Source: Gammaproteobacteria bacterium
Lineage (GTDB): Bacteria; Pseudomonadota; Gammaproteobacteria; Ga0077536
Direction: 5' to 3'
Assembly (NCBI GenBank): GCA_009692365.1
Contig: SHZJ01000003.1
Span: 1 to 64,000, forward strand
Length of the DNA: 64,000 bases
The translations under genes and the position numbers were made by a program. The notes below the pieces were generated by a model, which made no database searches, was not told the origin of the DNA, and saw only the letters and a program-made list of their open reading frames with translations. This document shows, in pieces, positions 30,213 through 41,630 of the stretch; the first letter of the stretch is position 1, and every line of letters starts with the position of its first letter.

Positions 30213-31556
30213 ATGGATTTCAGCCCACTTACCACCGCCTATTTGGGCGGCGAGGACCTCGCCGAGTGCTTCGCGCCACCGGCCATGCTGGCCCATATGC
30301 TGCAATTCGAAGCCACGCTGGCGAGTGTCCAAGCGGCGCTGGGGGTCATCCCACCGGACGCCGCCGCGCTCATCGCGCAGTGCGCTAAAAACACCCCGTT
30401 TGACGTGACCCAGATCACCGCGCAGAGCGTGGAAGCCAGCAATCCCGCCATCCCACTGGTGCATTTGCTCACGGGTGTCGTGGCGGCACAAAGCGCCGAG
30501 GCGGCGCGCTATGTCCACTGGGGCGCGACCAGTCAGGATGTGATGGACAGCGCTTTGATGCTGGCCGCGCGCGCCGCCCTCACGCGCCTGAACGTTCATC
30601 TGGACGCGCTGATAGCCCTGCTCTGCCCGCTCGCCGAGCGCCACCGCACCACGCTCATGCCCGCCCGCACCCTCTCGCAACACGCGGGGCCCACGACCTT
30701 TGGTCTGAAGGTCGCCGGTTGGTTGATGGGTCTGCTGGGCGCGCGCGCGCGGCTGCGCGGCGTGCAGGCGGTATTGCCGGTGCAGTTCGGGGGTGCGACG
30801 GGCACCTTGGCGAGCTTCGGCACGCAGGGTCTTGCGCTGGCCCAAGGCCTCGCCGCCCAGTTGGGCTTGGCCGACGCCGGACCTTGGCAGACCGAGCGCA
30901 GCGTCGTGCGGGAGCTGGCGGCGGTCGTGGCGAATGTGGCGGCGGCGGTCGGCAAAATTGCCCACGACGTGGTGTTGATGGCCCAAACTGAAGTCGCTGA
31001 ACTGCGCGAAGCGGCGAGCCCTGGGCGCGGCGGTTCTTCGGCCTTACCGCACAAACAAAACCCGGTGGGGGCGATTGCCGCCGGCGCGGCGGCCCGCCGT
31101 GCACCCGGCGCGCTGGCCACGGTGTTTGCGGCCTTCGATCAGGGCCACGAGCGGGCCAGCGGTGCCTGGCACGCGGAGTCGTGCGCGTTGGTCGACCTCT
31201 TCGTGTGCGCCGGCGGCGCGCTGGCGGGGTTACGGCGCTCCTTGGCCGGCATCGAGGTGGATAGCGCGGCGATGCGGCGTAATGTCGATCTCAGCTTAGG
31301 GCTGCTGATGAGTGAAGCGGTGAGCATGGCGCTGACCCCGGCGCTGGGTCGGGCAGGCGCGCAGGCGTTGCTGGCACGCGCCAGCGCGGTGGTGCGCGCA
31401 GAAGGCCGCCCTTTGGCCGCCGTACTGGGGGAAGACGCCCGCGTGCGCGAGCAGCTGGGCGCGCCGGCACTGGCACGGGCGCTCGATCCCGCCGCCCACC
31501 TCGGCAGCGCTGACCTATTAATCAGCCGCGCGCTGGCCCGCGCGACCGAAGGCTGA
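30213..31556 (+). CDS. pcaB: 3-carboxy-cis,cis-muconate cycloisomerase
   Basis: Fumarase/aspartase superfamily; signature GGSSALPHKQNP; pca operon context. Confidence 0.92.
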   Translation: MDFSPLTTAYLGGEDLAECFAPPAMLAHMLQFEATLASVQAALGVIPPDAAALIAQCAKNTPFDVTQITAQSVEASNPAIPLVHLLTGVVAAQSAEAARYVHWGATSQDVMDSALMLAARAALTRLNVHLDALIALLCPLAERHRTTLMPARTLSQHAGPTTFGLKVAGWLMGLLGARARLRGVQAVLPVQFGGATGTLASFGTQGLALAQGLAAQLGLADAGPWQTERSVVRELAAVVANVAAAVGKIAHDVVLMAQTEVAELREAASPGRGGSSALPHKQNPVGAIAAGAAARRAPGALATVFAAFDQGHERASGAWHAESCALVDLFVCAGGALAGLRRSLAGIEVDSAAMRRNVDLSLGLLMSEAVSMALTPALGRAGAQALLARASAVVRAEGRPLAAVLGEDARVREQLGAPALARALDPAAHLGSADLLISRALARATEG

Positions 31557-31632
31557 GCCCCCGCGCCGCCAATAGACAGGCGGCCCAGACCCGCGCTGGG
31601 TCGCTACGACCTCGCGACGCTGCCGGCAACCT

Positions 31633-31736
31633 GGCAACGACTCAGGGCAACGACTCAGGGCAACGACTCAAGGCAACTACGCGGGGCAACTACGCGGGGC
31701 AACGACTCAGGGCAACTACGCAGGGCAACTACGCAC
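31633..31736. repeat. 13-bp tandem repeat, 8 copies (GGCAACGACTCAG / GGCAACTACGCGG variants)
   Basis: Units start at 31633, 31646, 31659, 31672, 31685, 31698, 31711 and 31724. Confidence 0.92.
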
Positions 31737-32350
31737 AGGCGCGGCGCGCGCCGGCCCCCGCAAGGGGGGGTGTTAACTCGCGGTGGCGGCCGCTCGCGGC
31801 GAGTGGGTGGGAGCGTTTTTGGGGACCGGCGCGGCGTGGCCCTAACAGATTTCCGTCGGAAAACGGCGTGGCCCGCCCCCAGCATCGTGCTGGCCGTCGC
31901 GCCGCGCCGCCGTGTGCATCGCATGGGCTGCGGGTCGTGGGTGCTATCACCCACGGTGCCCGGGGGCCGCGGCCAGACTCTGGCGCCGCCCTTTGAGAGC
32001 GCCCGTCCGCCCCGGCCGCACGGGCTATCGGCAGTGGTAGTCAGGTGTGTGCCCGGACCCCATCTCGCCCAGCCAGAAATCACCACGCGGCTCTAGGTGT
32101 GGATCAAACGAGCGGTCACCCGCGTGCCGGCGGGGCCGCCGTTTTGACTGACGATGGCGGCACCACCGCCTCCTCGCCCGCCTATTTCAAAAAAATTTGC
32201 AATTCCAACAGCTTATTACCCTAATCAGATAATAATTATTGAAATATTCAATAACATCTTGTAATCAATACAGACTATCCTGCGACCGAGTCTCAATCTC
32301 AGCCCGCGCTCCGGGCATCACGACGTTACCGACGTAAAAGGATATCGCTC

Positions 32351-33667
32351 ATGTCAGCGCGCCCCCGTATAAAAACGTATCTGCTCGGTCTGACCGCCGG
32401 CCTGCTGTACTGCGCCGATGCCGCAGCCATCAACGGGTATTTTCTGCTGGGCTATGGCGCCAAACAGCTCGGGGTGGCGGGCGTTGGCGTGGCGCTGCCG
32501 CAGGACCGCCTGGCCGCAGCCATCAATCCGGCAGGGATGGCGCTAGTAGCACCCGGATTCGACGCGGGGCTCGCGCTGCTGAACCCCCGACGCGGGGCTG
32601 AGATCGACTGTCGCGGCATCGGCGCCTGCGACACGGTAGTCGGCGATAACTCACGCCGAGAATTCTTCCAAGTGCCCAGCTTCGGCTACAGCCGACGACT
32701 CGACCCAACCACCACCCTCGGCCTGACGATGTACGCGAACGGCGGGCTGAATTCGACCTACGACCGGGCAATCTTCGATGAAGCCGCCGCGCGCATCGCG
32801 GGATTCCCCCCCCCGGGTGGCATTCAAAAGGACAAACTGGGCCTCGATATGGCGCAGTTTGTCTTCGCGCCCAGCCTGTCGCGCCGGCTCACCCCCAACT
32901 TCGCGGTGGGCATCGCACCGCTATTCCAGATCGAGCGCGTCAAGGTCTATGGCCTGCAATCGTTCGCGCGCCTTTCTACCGACCCCACCAGCGTGAGCAA
33001 TCGTGGTTCCGAATACCTGTTCGGCGGGGGCGTGCGGGTGGGCTTTATTTGGTCGGTCTGGCCAAGACTGCAGCTAGGCGCGCAGTTCTCCTCGCCCATC
33101 TACATGCAGGACTCCATTAAGTACAACGGCTTGTTCGCACAAAACGGCAGCTTGGATGTGCCGGCGCATTTCACGGTGGGATTGGCCTACCAGCTAAAAC
33201 CTACGATCACCCTCGCCTTTGACTACCAAAATATCCGCTACGGCGACATTGACGCGATTGCCAACCCGGCACCGACGCTGGCGGAGTTTCAAGGCCACAT
33301 CGCGCCGGCAAGAAAGCTCGGTGGGAGCGAGGGCATCGGTTTTGGCTGGCGCAATCAGAACGTGTACCGCCTGGCCGGGCTGTGGACGTTCAACCCCAAA
33401 ACCACCTTGCGGCTCGGGTATTCTCATTGCAGCTCGCAACTCACCACCGCCGCGGTGCTGATCAACGTGCCGCTGCCCTCGGTGATACCGGACAAGTTGA
33501 CCGCTGGGGTCACCTACGAGGTCTCGGCCCAAAACGCCTTCTCGCTGGGCTACATGCATGGTTTTGCAGGCGAAAAACGCGACCCCAGCACCGAGCTTTT
33601 TGGTGCGTCGGCCAAGCTGTGGGCCAGTGGCGATACCGCGGAACTGGCCTGGCATCACACTTATTAA
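32351..33667 (+). CDS. OmpP1/FadL-family outer membrane transporter
   Basis: N-term NGYFLLGYGAKQLGVAGVGVALPQDRLAAAINPAGMA; C-terminal aromatic-rich beta strand. Confidence 0.9.
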   Translation: MSARPRIKTYLLGLTAGLLYCADAAAINGYFLLGYGAKQLGVAGVGVALPQDRLAAAINPAGMALVAPGFDAGLALLNPRRGAEIDCRGIGACDTVVGDNSRREFFQVPSFGYSRRLDPTTTLGLTMYANGGLNSTYDRAIFDEAAARIAGFPPPGGIQKDKLGLDMAQFVFAPSLSRRLTPNFAVGIAPLFQIERVKVYGLQSFARLSTDPTSVSNRGSEYLFGGGVRVGFIWSVWPRLQLGAQFSSPIYMQDSIKYNGLFAQNGSLDVPAHFTVGLAYQLKPTITLAFDYQNIRYGDIDAIANPAPTLAEFQGHIAPARKLGGSEGIGFGWRNQNVYRLAGLWTFNPKTTLRLGYSHCSSQLTTAAVLINVPLPSVIPDKLTAGVTYEVSAQNAFSLGYMHGFAGEKRDPSTELFGASAKLWASGDTAELAWHHTY

Positions 33668-33821
33668 GGGTGCTACCGGCAGGTCCCATCAAGCGGCGCC
33701 AACTGCTGCCGTCGCGCCGGGCCAAGTGCTGCGCCGCGCAGAAAATTTAGCGCGCGGCGATGCCGCTGGATTGCGCCCGGACGCGGCGGCGCTGGTCGCG
33801 ACGCCGTCGGTTAGAGGGCGC

Positions 33822-35036
33822 TTACCAGGCGTTTTCCAGCACCCCGATGACGTCTGCCGCACAACCCACCGGGCGCGGGTTAGTCGCCACGACCAAATCT
33901 TCCAGCGCGTCCCTGGCGAGCGCCGGGAAGTCCTCGCGGCTCACCCCCACCTCGCGCAAACGCTGCGGTAGTTCCAAATCCGCCACCAACTGCACCACCG
34001 CTAGTCGCCCCGCCGCCGCTGCGTCTAGGGGGCTGAGACCACGGATGTCCACCCCGAGACACTCGGCAATGTCAGCCTGTCGAGTGCCGACATGCGCCTG
34101 ATTAAAACGCATCACAGCCGGCATCATGACGCAGGAGGTGACCCCGTGCGGCACGTTGTTGCGTGCGCCCAGCTGATGGCCGATGCCGTGGCTGAGACCC
34201 AAATTCACATTGGCAAGACCACACACCGACATCCAGGCGGCGATTTGTGCCTGGGTGCGGGCACCAAGGTCACTGGGGTTTGCTTTGCACTCGCGCAAAA
34301 AACGTCCCAACATCGCCAGCGCCCCGGTGGCCAAGGCATCGGTAAACGGATGTGCGTTAGCGGAGCAGAGCGCCTCCACGCAGTGGTCCACCGCGCGCAT
34401 GCCGGTGGACAACCATAACCACAGTGGGGTGGCGAGCGTCAGATTGGCGTCGAGAAACACCGCGCGCGCGGTGAGCTTGCGGTCGATATACAGGTCTTTA
34501 ACCCGCCGGACTTCGTCTGTAATGCCGGCGAAATGCGTGAATTCCCCACCGGACAGCGTGGTGGAAATAGCCACCATAGGCAGCGCGGGGCCAGCGATCG
34601 AAGGCACATCGAGCGTGGCGGGATATTCGAACTTCACCCGCATCCGTTCAAAATCTGCGGCGGATTGAATATTTTCTGCCAGCGCCAAAACCACCGCCTT
34701 GCCCGTATCGTTGGGCGTACCGCCGCCGAAGGACACGATGCCATCGGCGTGGATCTCCCGCGCCCGCGCAGCGGCCCGCAAGACCGACTCACGATGCACA
34801 TGCTGGATGGTGTCGTGGAATACGGCGGCAATCCGCCCGCCCGCCGCCGTCATCACCCGCGTCACTAAATCGGTTTGGGTGGCGAGTGTATTACCTGTAA
34901 TCAGCAACGCACGCCCAATGCCGTGTGCCGCCAGCGTCGCCGCTAGGCCATCGATGGCGCCCGGCCCGTAATGGACGGACTCGATGGGCAATAAGGTGAA
35001 GGTGCCCGGGGGCAACGGCTGGTCGAGCGTCAACAT
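33822..35036 (-). CDS. Iron-containing alcohol dehydrogenase
   Basis: ADGIVSFGGGTPNDTGKAVVLA, HCVEALCSANAHPFTDALA, LGLSHGIGHQLGARNNVPHG. Confidence 0.92.
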   Translation of the reverse strand: MLTLDQPLPPGTFTLLPIESVHYGPGAIDGLAATLAAHGIGRALLITGNTLATQTDLVTRVMTAAGGRIAAVFHDTIQHVHRESVLRAAARAREIHADGIVSFGGGTPNDTGKAVVLALAENIQSAADFERMRVKFEYPATLDVPSIAGPALPMVAISTTLSGGEFTHFAGITDEVRRVKDLYIDRKLTARAVFLDANLTLATPLWLWLSTGMRAVDHCVEALCSANAHPFTDALATGALAMLGRFLRECKANPSDLGARTQAQIAAWMSVCGLANVNLGLSHGIGHQLGARNNVPHGVTSCVMMPAVMRFNQAHVGTRQADIAECLGVDIRGLSPLDAAAAGRLAVVQLVADLELPQRLREVGVSREDFPALARDALEDLVVATNPRPVGCAADVIGVLENAW

Positions 35037-35236
35037 GACTTTGATCCTTCAAAATGTGGCCGACAGGTGAGGGTGGCCCCAGAATCTTCGGTCACTGCCA
35101 CGCGCAGGGCAAGCGCGCTCACCGGCGACGCCGGCGTGCCCGCCGAGTCGTTCAAACACTCGGCCGACGGGGGTGGCCGTGCGGGCGCCAGAGCGGGTCG
35201 CGGCCCAGCCCGCACCAGCCTCCGTGTAGCGGCGGC

Positions 35237-35959
35237 TTAGAGACTCAGGGTGCCTCGTTTTTTCAGCCAGAGGATGGTCGCATACGTCAACAGCAGCGCT
35301 ACCAGAGCCTCCCAGAGTGGTTTGCCATGGCTCGCTGCATGGCCATTGCGCACGGCGTCCAGCGCCAGAATGCCCAGCCCGGCCAACACCCACATGCAGC
35401 CGCTCGCAGCATCTCGCAGCAGCGCGCGCTGCCAATAAAAGTGCATCCCCGACACGGTCTCGCGCAGGCCAGACCAGCACGGCCACCAGCGCGGCACCGC
35501 GCGGCAATAGTCTGGGTAGGCCGGAAACTTCTGGGTCAAATAGTGCTCTTCGGCGGCCACGATTGACTGGTAAGCCAGACCGAAAAAAGCCCCGCCTAGG
35601 AGATACACGCCCACGGAGTTATGGAGGATCAGCAACCCCGCCAAGATCAGGAGATTGCCGCCGTACAGGGGGTTGCGAACGTGCCCGAACAGGCCGTCGG
35701 TGACCAAATCCTTGGCGTACACACGTTTTCTGAGCCCACCGCGTTTGATATAGGCCAAACCGATCGCCAGCCACCGATAGCTCTGGCCCAGCGTCGCGAC
35801 CGCGAAGCCCAACACCACCAGCCAGTGCTCGCTGCTTTCATCGGCGCTCAAAGTATGCGGGCGAAAGCCCACAAAGAGCGCCACCAACACCACCGGGAAC
35901 GCTTTGTCGCGATAGTGGAAGAGCCAATTACCGTAGCCCACCATGAAAGACTTAAACAC
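35237..35959 (-). CDS. Methyltransferase family protein (ICMT/PEMT-like integral membrane)
   Basis: DGLFGHVRNPLYGGNLLILAGLL... and multiple TM segments. Confidence 0.7.
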   Translation of the reverse strand: MFKSFMVGYGNWLFHYRDKAFPVVLVALFVGFRPHTLSADESSEHWLVVLGFAVATLGQSYRWLAIGLAYIKRGGLRKRVYAKDLVTDGLFGHVRNPLYGGNLLILAGLLILHNSVGVYLLGGAFFGLAYQSIVAAEEHYLTQKFPAYPDYCRAVPRWWPCWSGLRETVSGMHFYWQRALLRDAASGCMWVLAGLGILALDAVRNGHAASHGKPLWEALVALLLTYATILWLKKRGTLSL

Positions 35960-35983
35960 CCACAGTACCTCGCGTTGGCCGGC

Positions 35984-36751
35984 TCAAGATGCCTTCACGG
36001 CCACCATGGCGGCGAAGTTGTACCAGCGCAGGGTTTCTTCGACGTGCCGAAAGCCCACCTGGTGCAGCAGCGCCCGGTTTTCTTCCGGACGGTAGGGGAT
36101 CAGCACGTTTTCCAAGGCTTCGCGCTTTTGGGCTATTTCTACCGCCGAGTAACCATGACGCGCTTTGAGATCGTAGTAATAGCGAATAAACAGTCGATTC
36201 AGCAGACTGGACTCCATGGTTTGCTTCTCGACCAGAATCAGGCAACCGTTGTCGTTGAGGCCATCGTAAATGCGCTGCACCACCCGCTCGCGCAGCAGCG
36301 GCCGAATGAATTGCAGGGTAAGGATCATGACGACCACCGACGCGTTCTCGATGAGTTGTTCGTCGTGGAGGTCGGCGACCTTGAAATCAACGATGCGGGT
36401 GAGGCCAGCGCTGCCCACTTTGGAGCGCGCTTTGGTGATCATGTCGGGGGAATTGTCCACCCCAACGAAACGTACGCCGGGGCTGACCACCGGATCGAGC
36501 ATCATCAGGGTGGTGGCGGTTGAGCAACCCAAGTCGTAGAGGTTAGAACCATCCACGGCGAAATCGGCGGCAAGTTCGCAGGTAGTGCGCTGAATTTCGT
36601 CGTACAAGGGCACCGACCGCGTGACCATGTCATCAAACACGGCCGCGGTTTTCTGGTCGAAACGAAAGTCGTTGTTGCCGGCGGCGGGCGTGGCAAACAG
36701 TTCATCCCGGGGTGCGGTGGAGGACAACGGGGGTGGGTCATGGTCGGGCAT
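35984..36751 (-). CDS. CmoA-like SAM-dependent enzyme (carboxy-S-adenosyl-L-methionine synthase family)
   Basis: [15 protein letters not shown]...[11 protein letters not shown]...VDNSPDMI...[11 protein letters not shown]...[13 protein letters not shown] resembles CmoA; strict orthology unverified. Confidence 0.75.
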   Translation of the reverse strand: MPDHDPPPLSSTAPRDELFATPAAGNNDFRFDQKTAAVFDDMVTRSVPLYDEIQRTTCELAADFAVDGSNLYDLGCSTATTLMMLDPVVSPGVRFVGVDNSPDMITKARSKVGSAGLTRIVDFKVADLHDEQLIENASVVVMILTLQFIRPLLRERVVQRIYDGLNDNGCLILVEKQTMESSLLNRLFIRYYYDLKARHGYSAVEIAQKREALENVLIPYRPEENRALLHQVGFRHVEETLRWYNFAAMVAVKAS

Positions 36752-36913
36752 ACAGGCTCCCTCAGGGGGCGTTCGTGGCGGTCATCAACCCCCCGCGGCG
36801 GCGGCGCTCGGGGCGGGCGGCAGCATAACATTCTCGCACGCGCCTGACGCCCCGAGCCGCCAACGCGACCACCCTAGCGCCGCCGCCAGGTCTGGCCCGT
36901 CGCAGCGCTAGGG

Positions 36914-37435
36914 TCAAGGGCTGGGGCGTCGCGCGCCGCTGAGGTGCTGGTTCCAGTATTGGTCGGCCATACTGGAAATGATCACCCGGCCCGTGCGTGG
37001 GCTGGGCGCGTGGACGAATCGGCCATCGCCCAAGTAGATGCCGACATGCGAGTAGCGTGGGCCTTGGGTGTCGAAGAACACGAGGTCGGCGGCCCGCAAG
37101 TCAGCCAAATCGACGCTGGGCAAGCGCTGCGCCATGGCGGCCGTGTTGCGTGGGATCTCAAAATTGAACTGACCAAAAACGTGATGAACCAAACCGCTAC
37201 AGTCAAAGCCCCTGCGAGGAGATTCCCCACCGCTGAGGTAGGGCTTGCCCTGCATACTGGTGGCGTAGGCCACTAAACCCAAGGCGTCAACCGCGTCCGT
37301 GACTTGCGGCGTTGGCGCTGACGCGGTGGCTGGGCCGGGCGGCGGTGCCGGCGAGACAGCGCTAGAGCCGAAGCTGGCGCAACCGCCCAGACCGGTGGCC
37401 ACAGCCAGCAACGCGACGACGAATAGCACTCTCAT
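36914..37435 (-). CDS. NlpC/P60 family cell-wall hydrolase lipoprotein
   Basis: Lipobox LGGCAS; RRGFDCSGLVHHVFGQF, YSHVGIYLGDGRFVHAPS. Confidence 0.92.
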   Translation of the reverse strand: MRVLFVVALLAVATGLGGCASFGSSAVSPAPPPGPATASAPTPQVTDAVDALGLVAYATSMQGKPYLSGGESPRRGFDCSGLVHHVFGQFNFEIPRNTAAMAQRLPSVDLADLRAADLVFFDTQGPRYSHVGIYLGDGRFVHAPSPRTGRVIISSMADQYWNQHLSGARRPSP

Positions 37436-37859
37436 GGCTGGGAGCAGAGCATAAAATAATTATCCGAATACTGTTCCAAGCTAACGATTTAGAAAGAGTT
37501 TTGTATGAATTTAAACAGATCGCAAGCGGTTTAAAGCAGCCCCGAGCAACACCGCTGAAGGACGGCGACCAGAGCAGGCGGACGGCTAGTTCAACGGGCA
37601 CGGACGACGACACCGCAGCGGAGAAGAAGACCCAGATTTTGGCGCAATGCACAAGTGCTAGCGACCGCTTGCACACAGGCGACCGGTAAAGTCGCGCCTG
37701 CTCAGTTAGCTCCACGCTATTCGTTGTATTGAGTCCGTAACAATTGGCTAACCCATTGATTTTTTTCGGCCGCTGACGATTGTTCAGTTTTTGTTCAGTT
37801 TGACTCAGACCCCTTGCATCTACCCGCTAGGGGGGTGCTGTCAGCATTACATCAACAGA

Positions 37860-37884
37860 CTTATCCACAGAAATTGTGGGTAAG
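37860..37884. promoter_or_regulatory. Inverted pair of DnaA-box-like sequences (TTATCCACA ... TGTGGGTAA)
   Basis: CTTATCCACA-GAAAT-TGTGGGTAAG; left half matches the DnaA-box consensus exactly. Confidence 0.5.
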
Positions 37885-38322
37885 TTCGTCCTGCCGGATG
37901 CCCCTAAATTTGGCAACGGCGGGTTGGCCGCGGTGCACAAAGTGTAGGGCGTGGCCAACAGGGCCGGCACGGTAGGCGTGGGCGCGCGCGGCGTAAAGTT
38001 CGGCGGGCCCCCAAGCCCGCTGGCGGTGGCAATCGACCGCAGCGGTTGTTGCGCAGGCGCTGGCAGATTAGCGGGGCAGCGGGGGCTTAGACCGGCACTG
38101 CGCGCGGCCTGGCGCGACCCGCGGCCGCTGGGTCCAGCGTTGTGGTGCTGGCGGGTTGGCTGGCGAACGGTCGTGCCGGCCAAGCCCGCGTACCGCGCCC
38201 CCCCCTTGGCGGGCCGCCGGTGGGCGTGACGTGACGCGTCAGCGGGGTTTGCGGGACCACGGCTCTGGGGGGTGCGCCGCCGGCCGGACCCGCTCGGCAA
38301 GGTCAGCGGGTGGTGAGCGCGC

Positions 38323-38895
38323 TCACCCTCGCCGCGACGGCCCTAGGCGCCGCTGCTGCAAGGGCATGGCCGCAGTGAGCTGGGCGATGTGCGCGCAGCT
38401 AGCCACCAACGGCGCCAGTTCGCACAGGGCGCGGTAGTACACCTCGCGTTTAAAGGCGACGATAAGCTCCACGGGCTCCCAGTAATCGATCCAGCGCCAC
38501 TGGTCGAATTCGGGCTCAGCGGCCGATTTCAGATCGACGCGCCGTTCTTCGGTCGCCAGGCGCAGCACAAACCAGCGCTGTTTCTGACCGATGCACCGCG
38601 GGCTTTGGGCGTGGCGAATATAGCGCTTGGGCAGCCGATACCGCAGCCAAGAACGAGTACACCCGATGATTTCGACGTGCTCGGGCAGCAGGCCTACCTC
38701 TTCGTGCAGCTCGCGATACATCGCCTCCTGGGGGCTCTCGTCTGGGTTGATACCCCCTTGGGGGAACTGCCAAACAGGCTTCCCGATGCGCCGCCCCCAA
38801 AACGCTCGCCCATGGTCGTTCAGCAACACAATCCCAACGTTGGCTCGATAACCGTCCGGATCGATAGTCGCCTCTACCAAGGTCAATCCCCCCAC
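38323..38895 (-). CDS. rppH: RNA pyrophosphohydrolase (Nudix)
   Basis: [36 protein letters not shown]...[13 protein letters not shown] (Nudix box). Confidence 0.93.
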   Translation of the reverse strand: MGGLTLVEATIDPDGYRANVGIVLLNDHGRAFWGRRIGKPVWQFPQGGINPDESPQEAMYRELHEEVGLLPEHVEIIGCTRSWLRYRLPKRYIRHAQSPRCIGQKQRWFVLRLATEERRVDLKSAAEPEFDQWRWIDYWEPVELIVAFKREVYYRALCELAPLVASCAHIAQLTAAMPLQQRRLGPSRRG

Positions 38896-38999
38896 TGCGG
38901 TTAGCGTGCTCGTTCTTTTCGACTACTCCGCGGCTTTTTTCTCCGCGCTAAGGGCGCCCGGCCGGGTGCTTGCGACCGGCTGGCGTACCGCTGTTGTCG

Positions 39000-39980
39000 C
39001 TAGCCGACGAGTTTGCGGATTGCGTCGCGTTCTTCCTTGAGCTCGTTTTCGGTCAGGGTCATGCGGTGGCGGCTGAAGTCGTCGATTGGCAGCCCCTGCA
39101 CAATTGAATAGTCGCCGCCTTCGCAACGGACCGGGAAGGAGTACATCAGGCCTTTCTCGATGCCGTAGCTGCCGTCGCTCGACACCGCCATGCTGGTCCA
39201 ATCGTCGGCCGCTGTGCCAGCCACCCAGTCGCGCATGTGCTCCAAGGCAGCGTTAGCGGCGGAGGCTGCGCTGGAGGCGCCCCGGGCGTCGATGATTTCC
39301 GCACCGCGCTTGGCAACGCGAGGAATGTATTCGTTCTCGTACCAGGCGCGCTCCAGCCCGGCGAGCGCCTTCGCGCCCCGCACTTCGGCCTGGCTGAGGT
39401 CGGGGTACTGGGTGGTCGAATGATTGCCCCAGATCATGACCTTGCGCACGTCGGTCACGGCCGCACCGGTTTTGGCGGCCAACTGTGCCACCGCGCGGTT
39501 GTGGTCCAGCCGCGTCATGGCGGTGAACTGGCGGGGATTGATGTCGGGGGCGTAGTGGGCACAGGTCCAAGCGTTGGTGTTCGCCGGATTCCCCACCACG
39601 AGCGCGCGGATACTGCGGCTGGCGTGGTCGTTGATGGCTTTGCCCTGGACCTTGAAAATGCCCCCGTTGGCCGCCAGCAAATCGCTGCGCTCCATCCCCG
39701 GACCGCGCGGCTTGGCGCCTACCAGCAAGGCAAAATCGGTGTCCTTGAACGCAACATTGGGATCGTCGGTGATCTCGGTGCTACCGAGCAGCGGGAAGGC
39801 ACAATCGTCTAATTCCATCACCGTGCCCTGCAGCGCTTTCATTGCCGGGGTGACTTCGAGCAGCTGCAAGCGCACCGGCTGGTCCATCCCCAACATTTGT
39901 CCCGAGGCGATGCGGAAGAGCAGCGCATAGGAAATCTGGCCGGCAGCGCCGGTAATCGTTACGCGTACAGGTTTTTTCAT
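39000..39980 (-). CDS. mdh: Malate dehydrogenase
   Basis: [31 protein letters not shown]...; ORF extends to 40088 but MKKPVRV is the natural start. Confidence 0.95.
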   Translation of the reverse strand: MKKPVRVTITGAAGQISYALLFRIASGQMLGMDQPVRLQLLEVTPAMKALQGTVMELDDCAFPLLGSTEITDDPNVAFKDTDFALLVGAKPRGPGMERSDLLAANGGIFKVQGKAINDHASRSIRALVVGNPANTNAWTCAHYAPDINPRQFTAMTRLDHNRAVAQLAAKTGAAVTDVRKVMIWGNHSTTQYPDLSQAEVRGAKALAGLERAWYENEYIPRVAKRGAEIIDARGASSAASAANAALEHMRDWVAGTAADDWTSMAVSSDGSYGIEKGLMYSFPVRCEGGDYSIVQGLPIDDFSRHRMTLTENELKEERDAIRKLVG

Positions 39981-40044
39981 AAGCCTTTTTGTCTTTCCAG
40001 TTTGCTCGCAAGCATAAAATTTAAGCTGCCGGCGCAGCGTGCCG

Positions 40045-41340
<1,296 letters not shown>

Positions 41341-41630
41341 GGATGCCTCTTTCAGGTTGCCGAGAGCTTTGATGGTTGGCGGATGTGCCGCACACAAGTG
41401 TCTAAGAATACCCGTGCGCAGGGAACTGCTTCAAGCACACCGGTTCGGAGCGAGGCGAGCCGCGCGGAACGGGCGGCTGCAGAGCCCCGGGCGCCGGGCA
41501 AAATGGTGGAGAATTTGCTGCGTTGCAAGTCATTTTCAGTCATCATTGGCAGGCCGAGCGACCAACCTCTTACCGATCCTAAATAGGGTATCGGACGGGG
41601 GAAAACGCACCGTATTTCTAACAACAGAGG

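Noticed and set aside
31633-31736. CRISPR or coding repeat protein
   Set aside because: 13-bp units without spacers; the overlapping minus-strand ORF (31655-32086) has no protein-like features beyond the repeat.
37860-37884. Chromosomal oriC
   Set aside because: Only two DnaA-like boxes are evident, no dnaA/dnaN/gidA genes are nearby, and gene orientation does not switch here.
37827-38300. 157-aa minus-strand ORF as a real gene
   Set aside because: Pro/Ala/Arg-rich low-complexity translation typical of spurious ORFs in GC-rich DNA, and it overlaps the DnaA-box palindrome.
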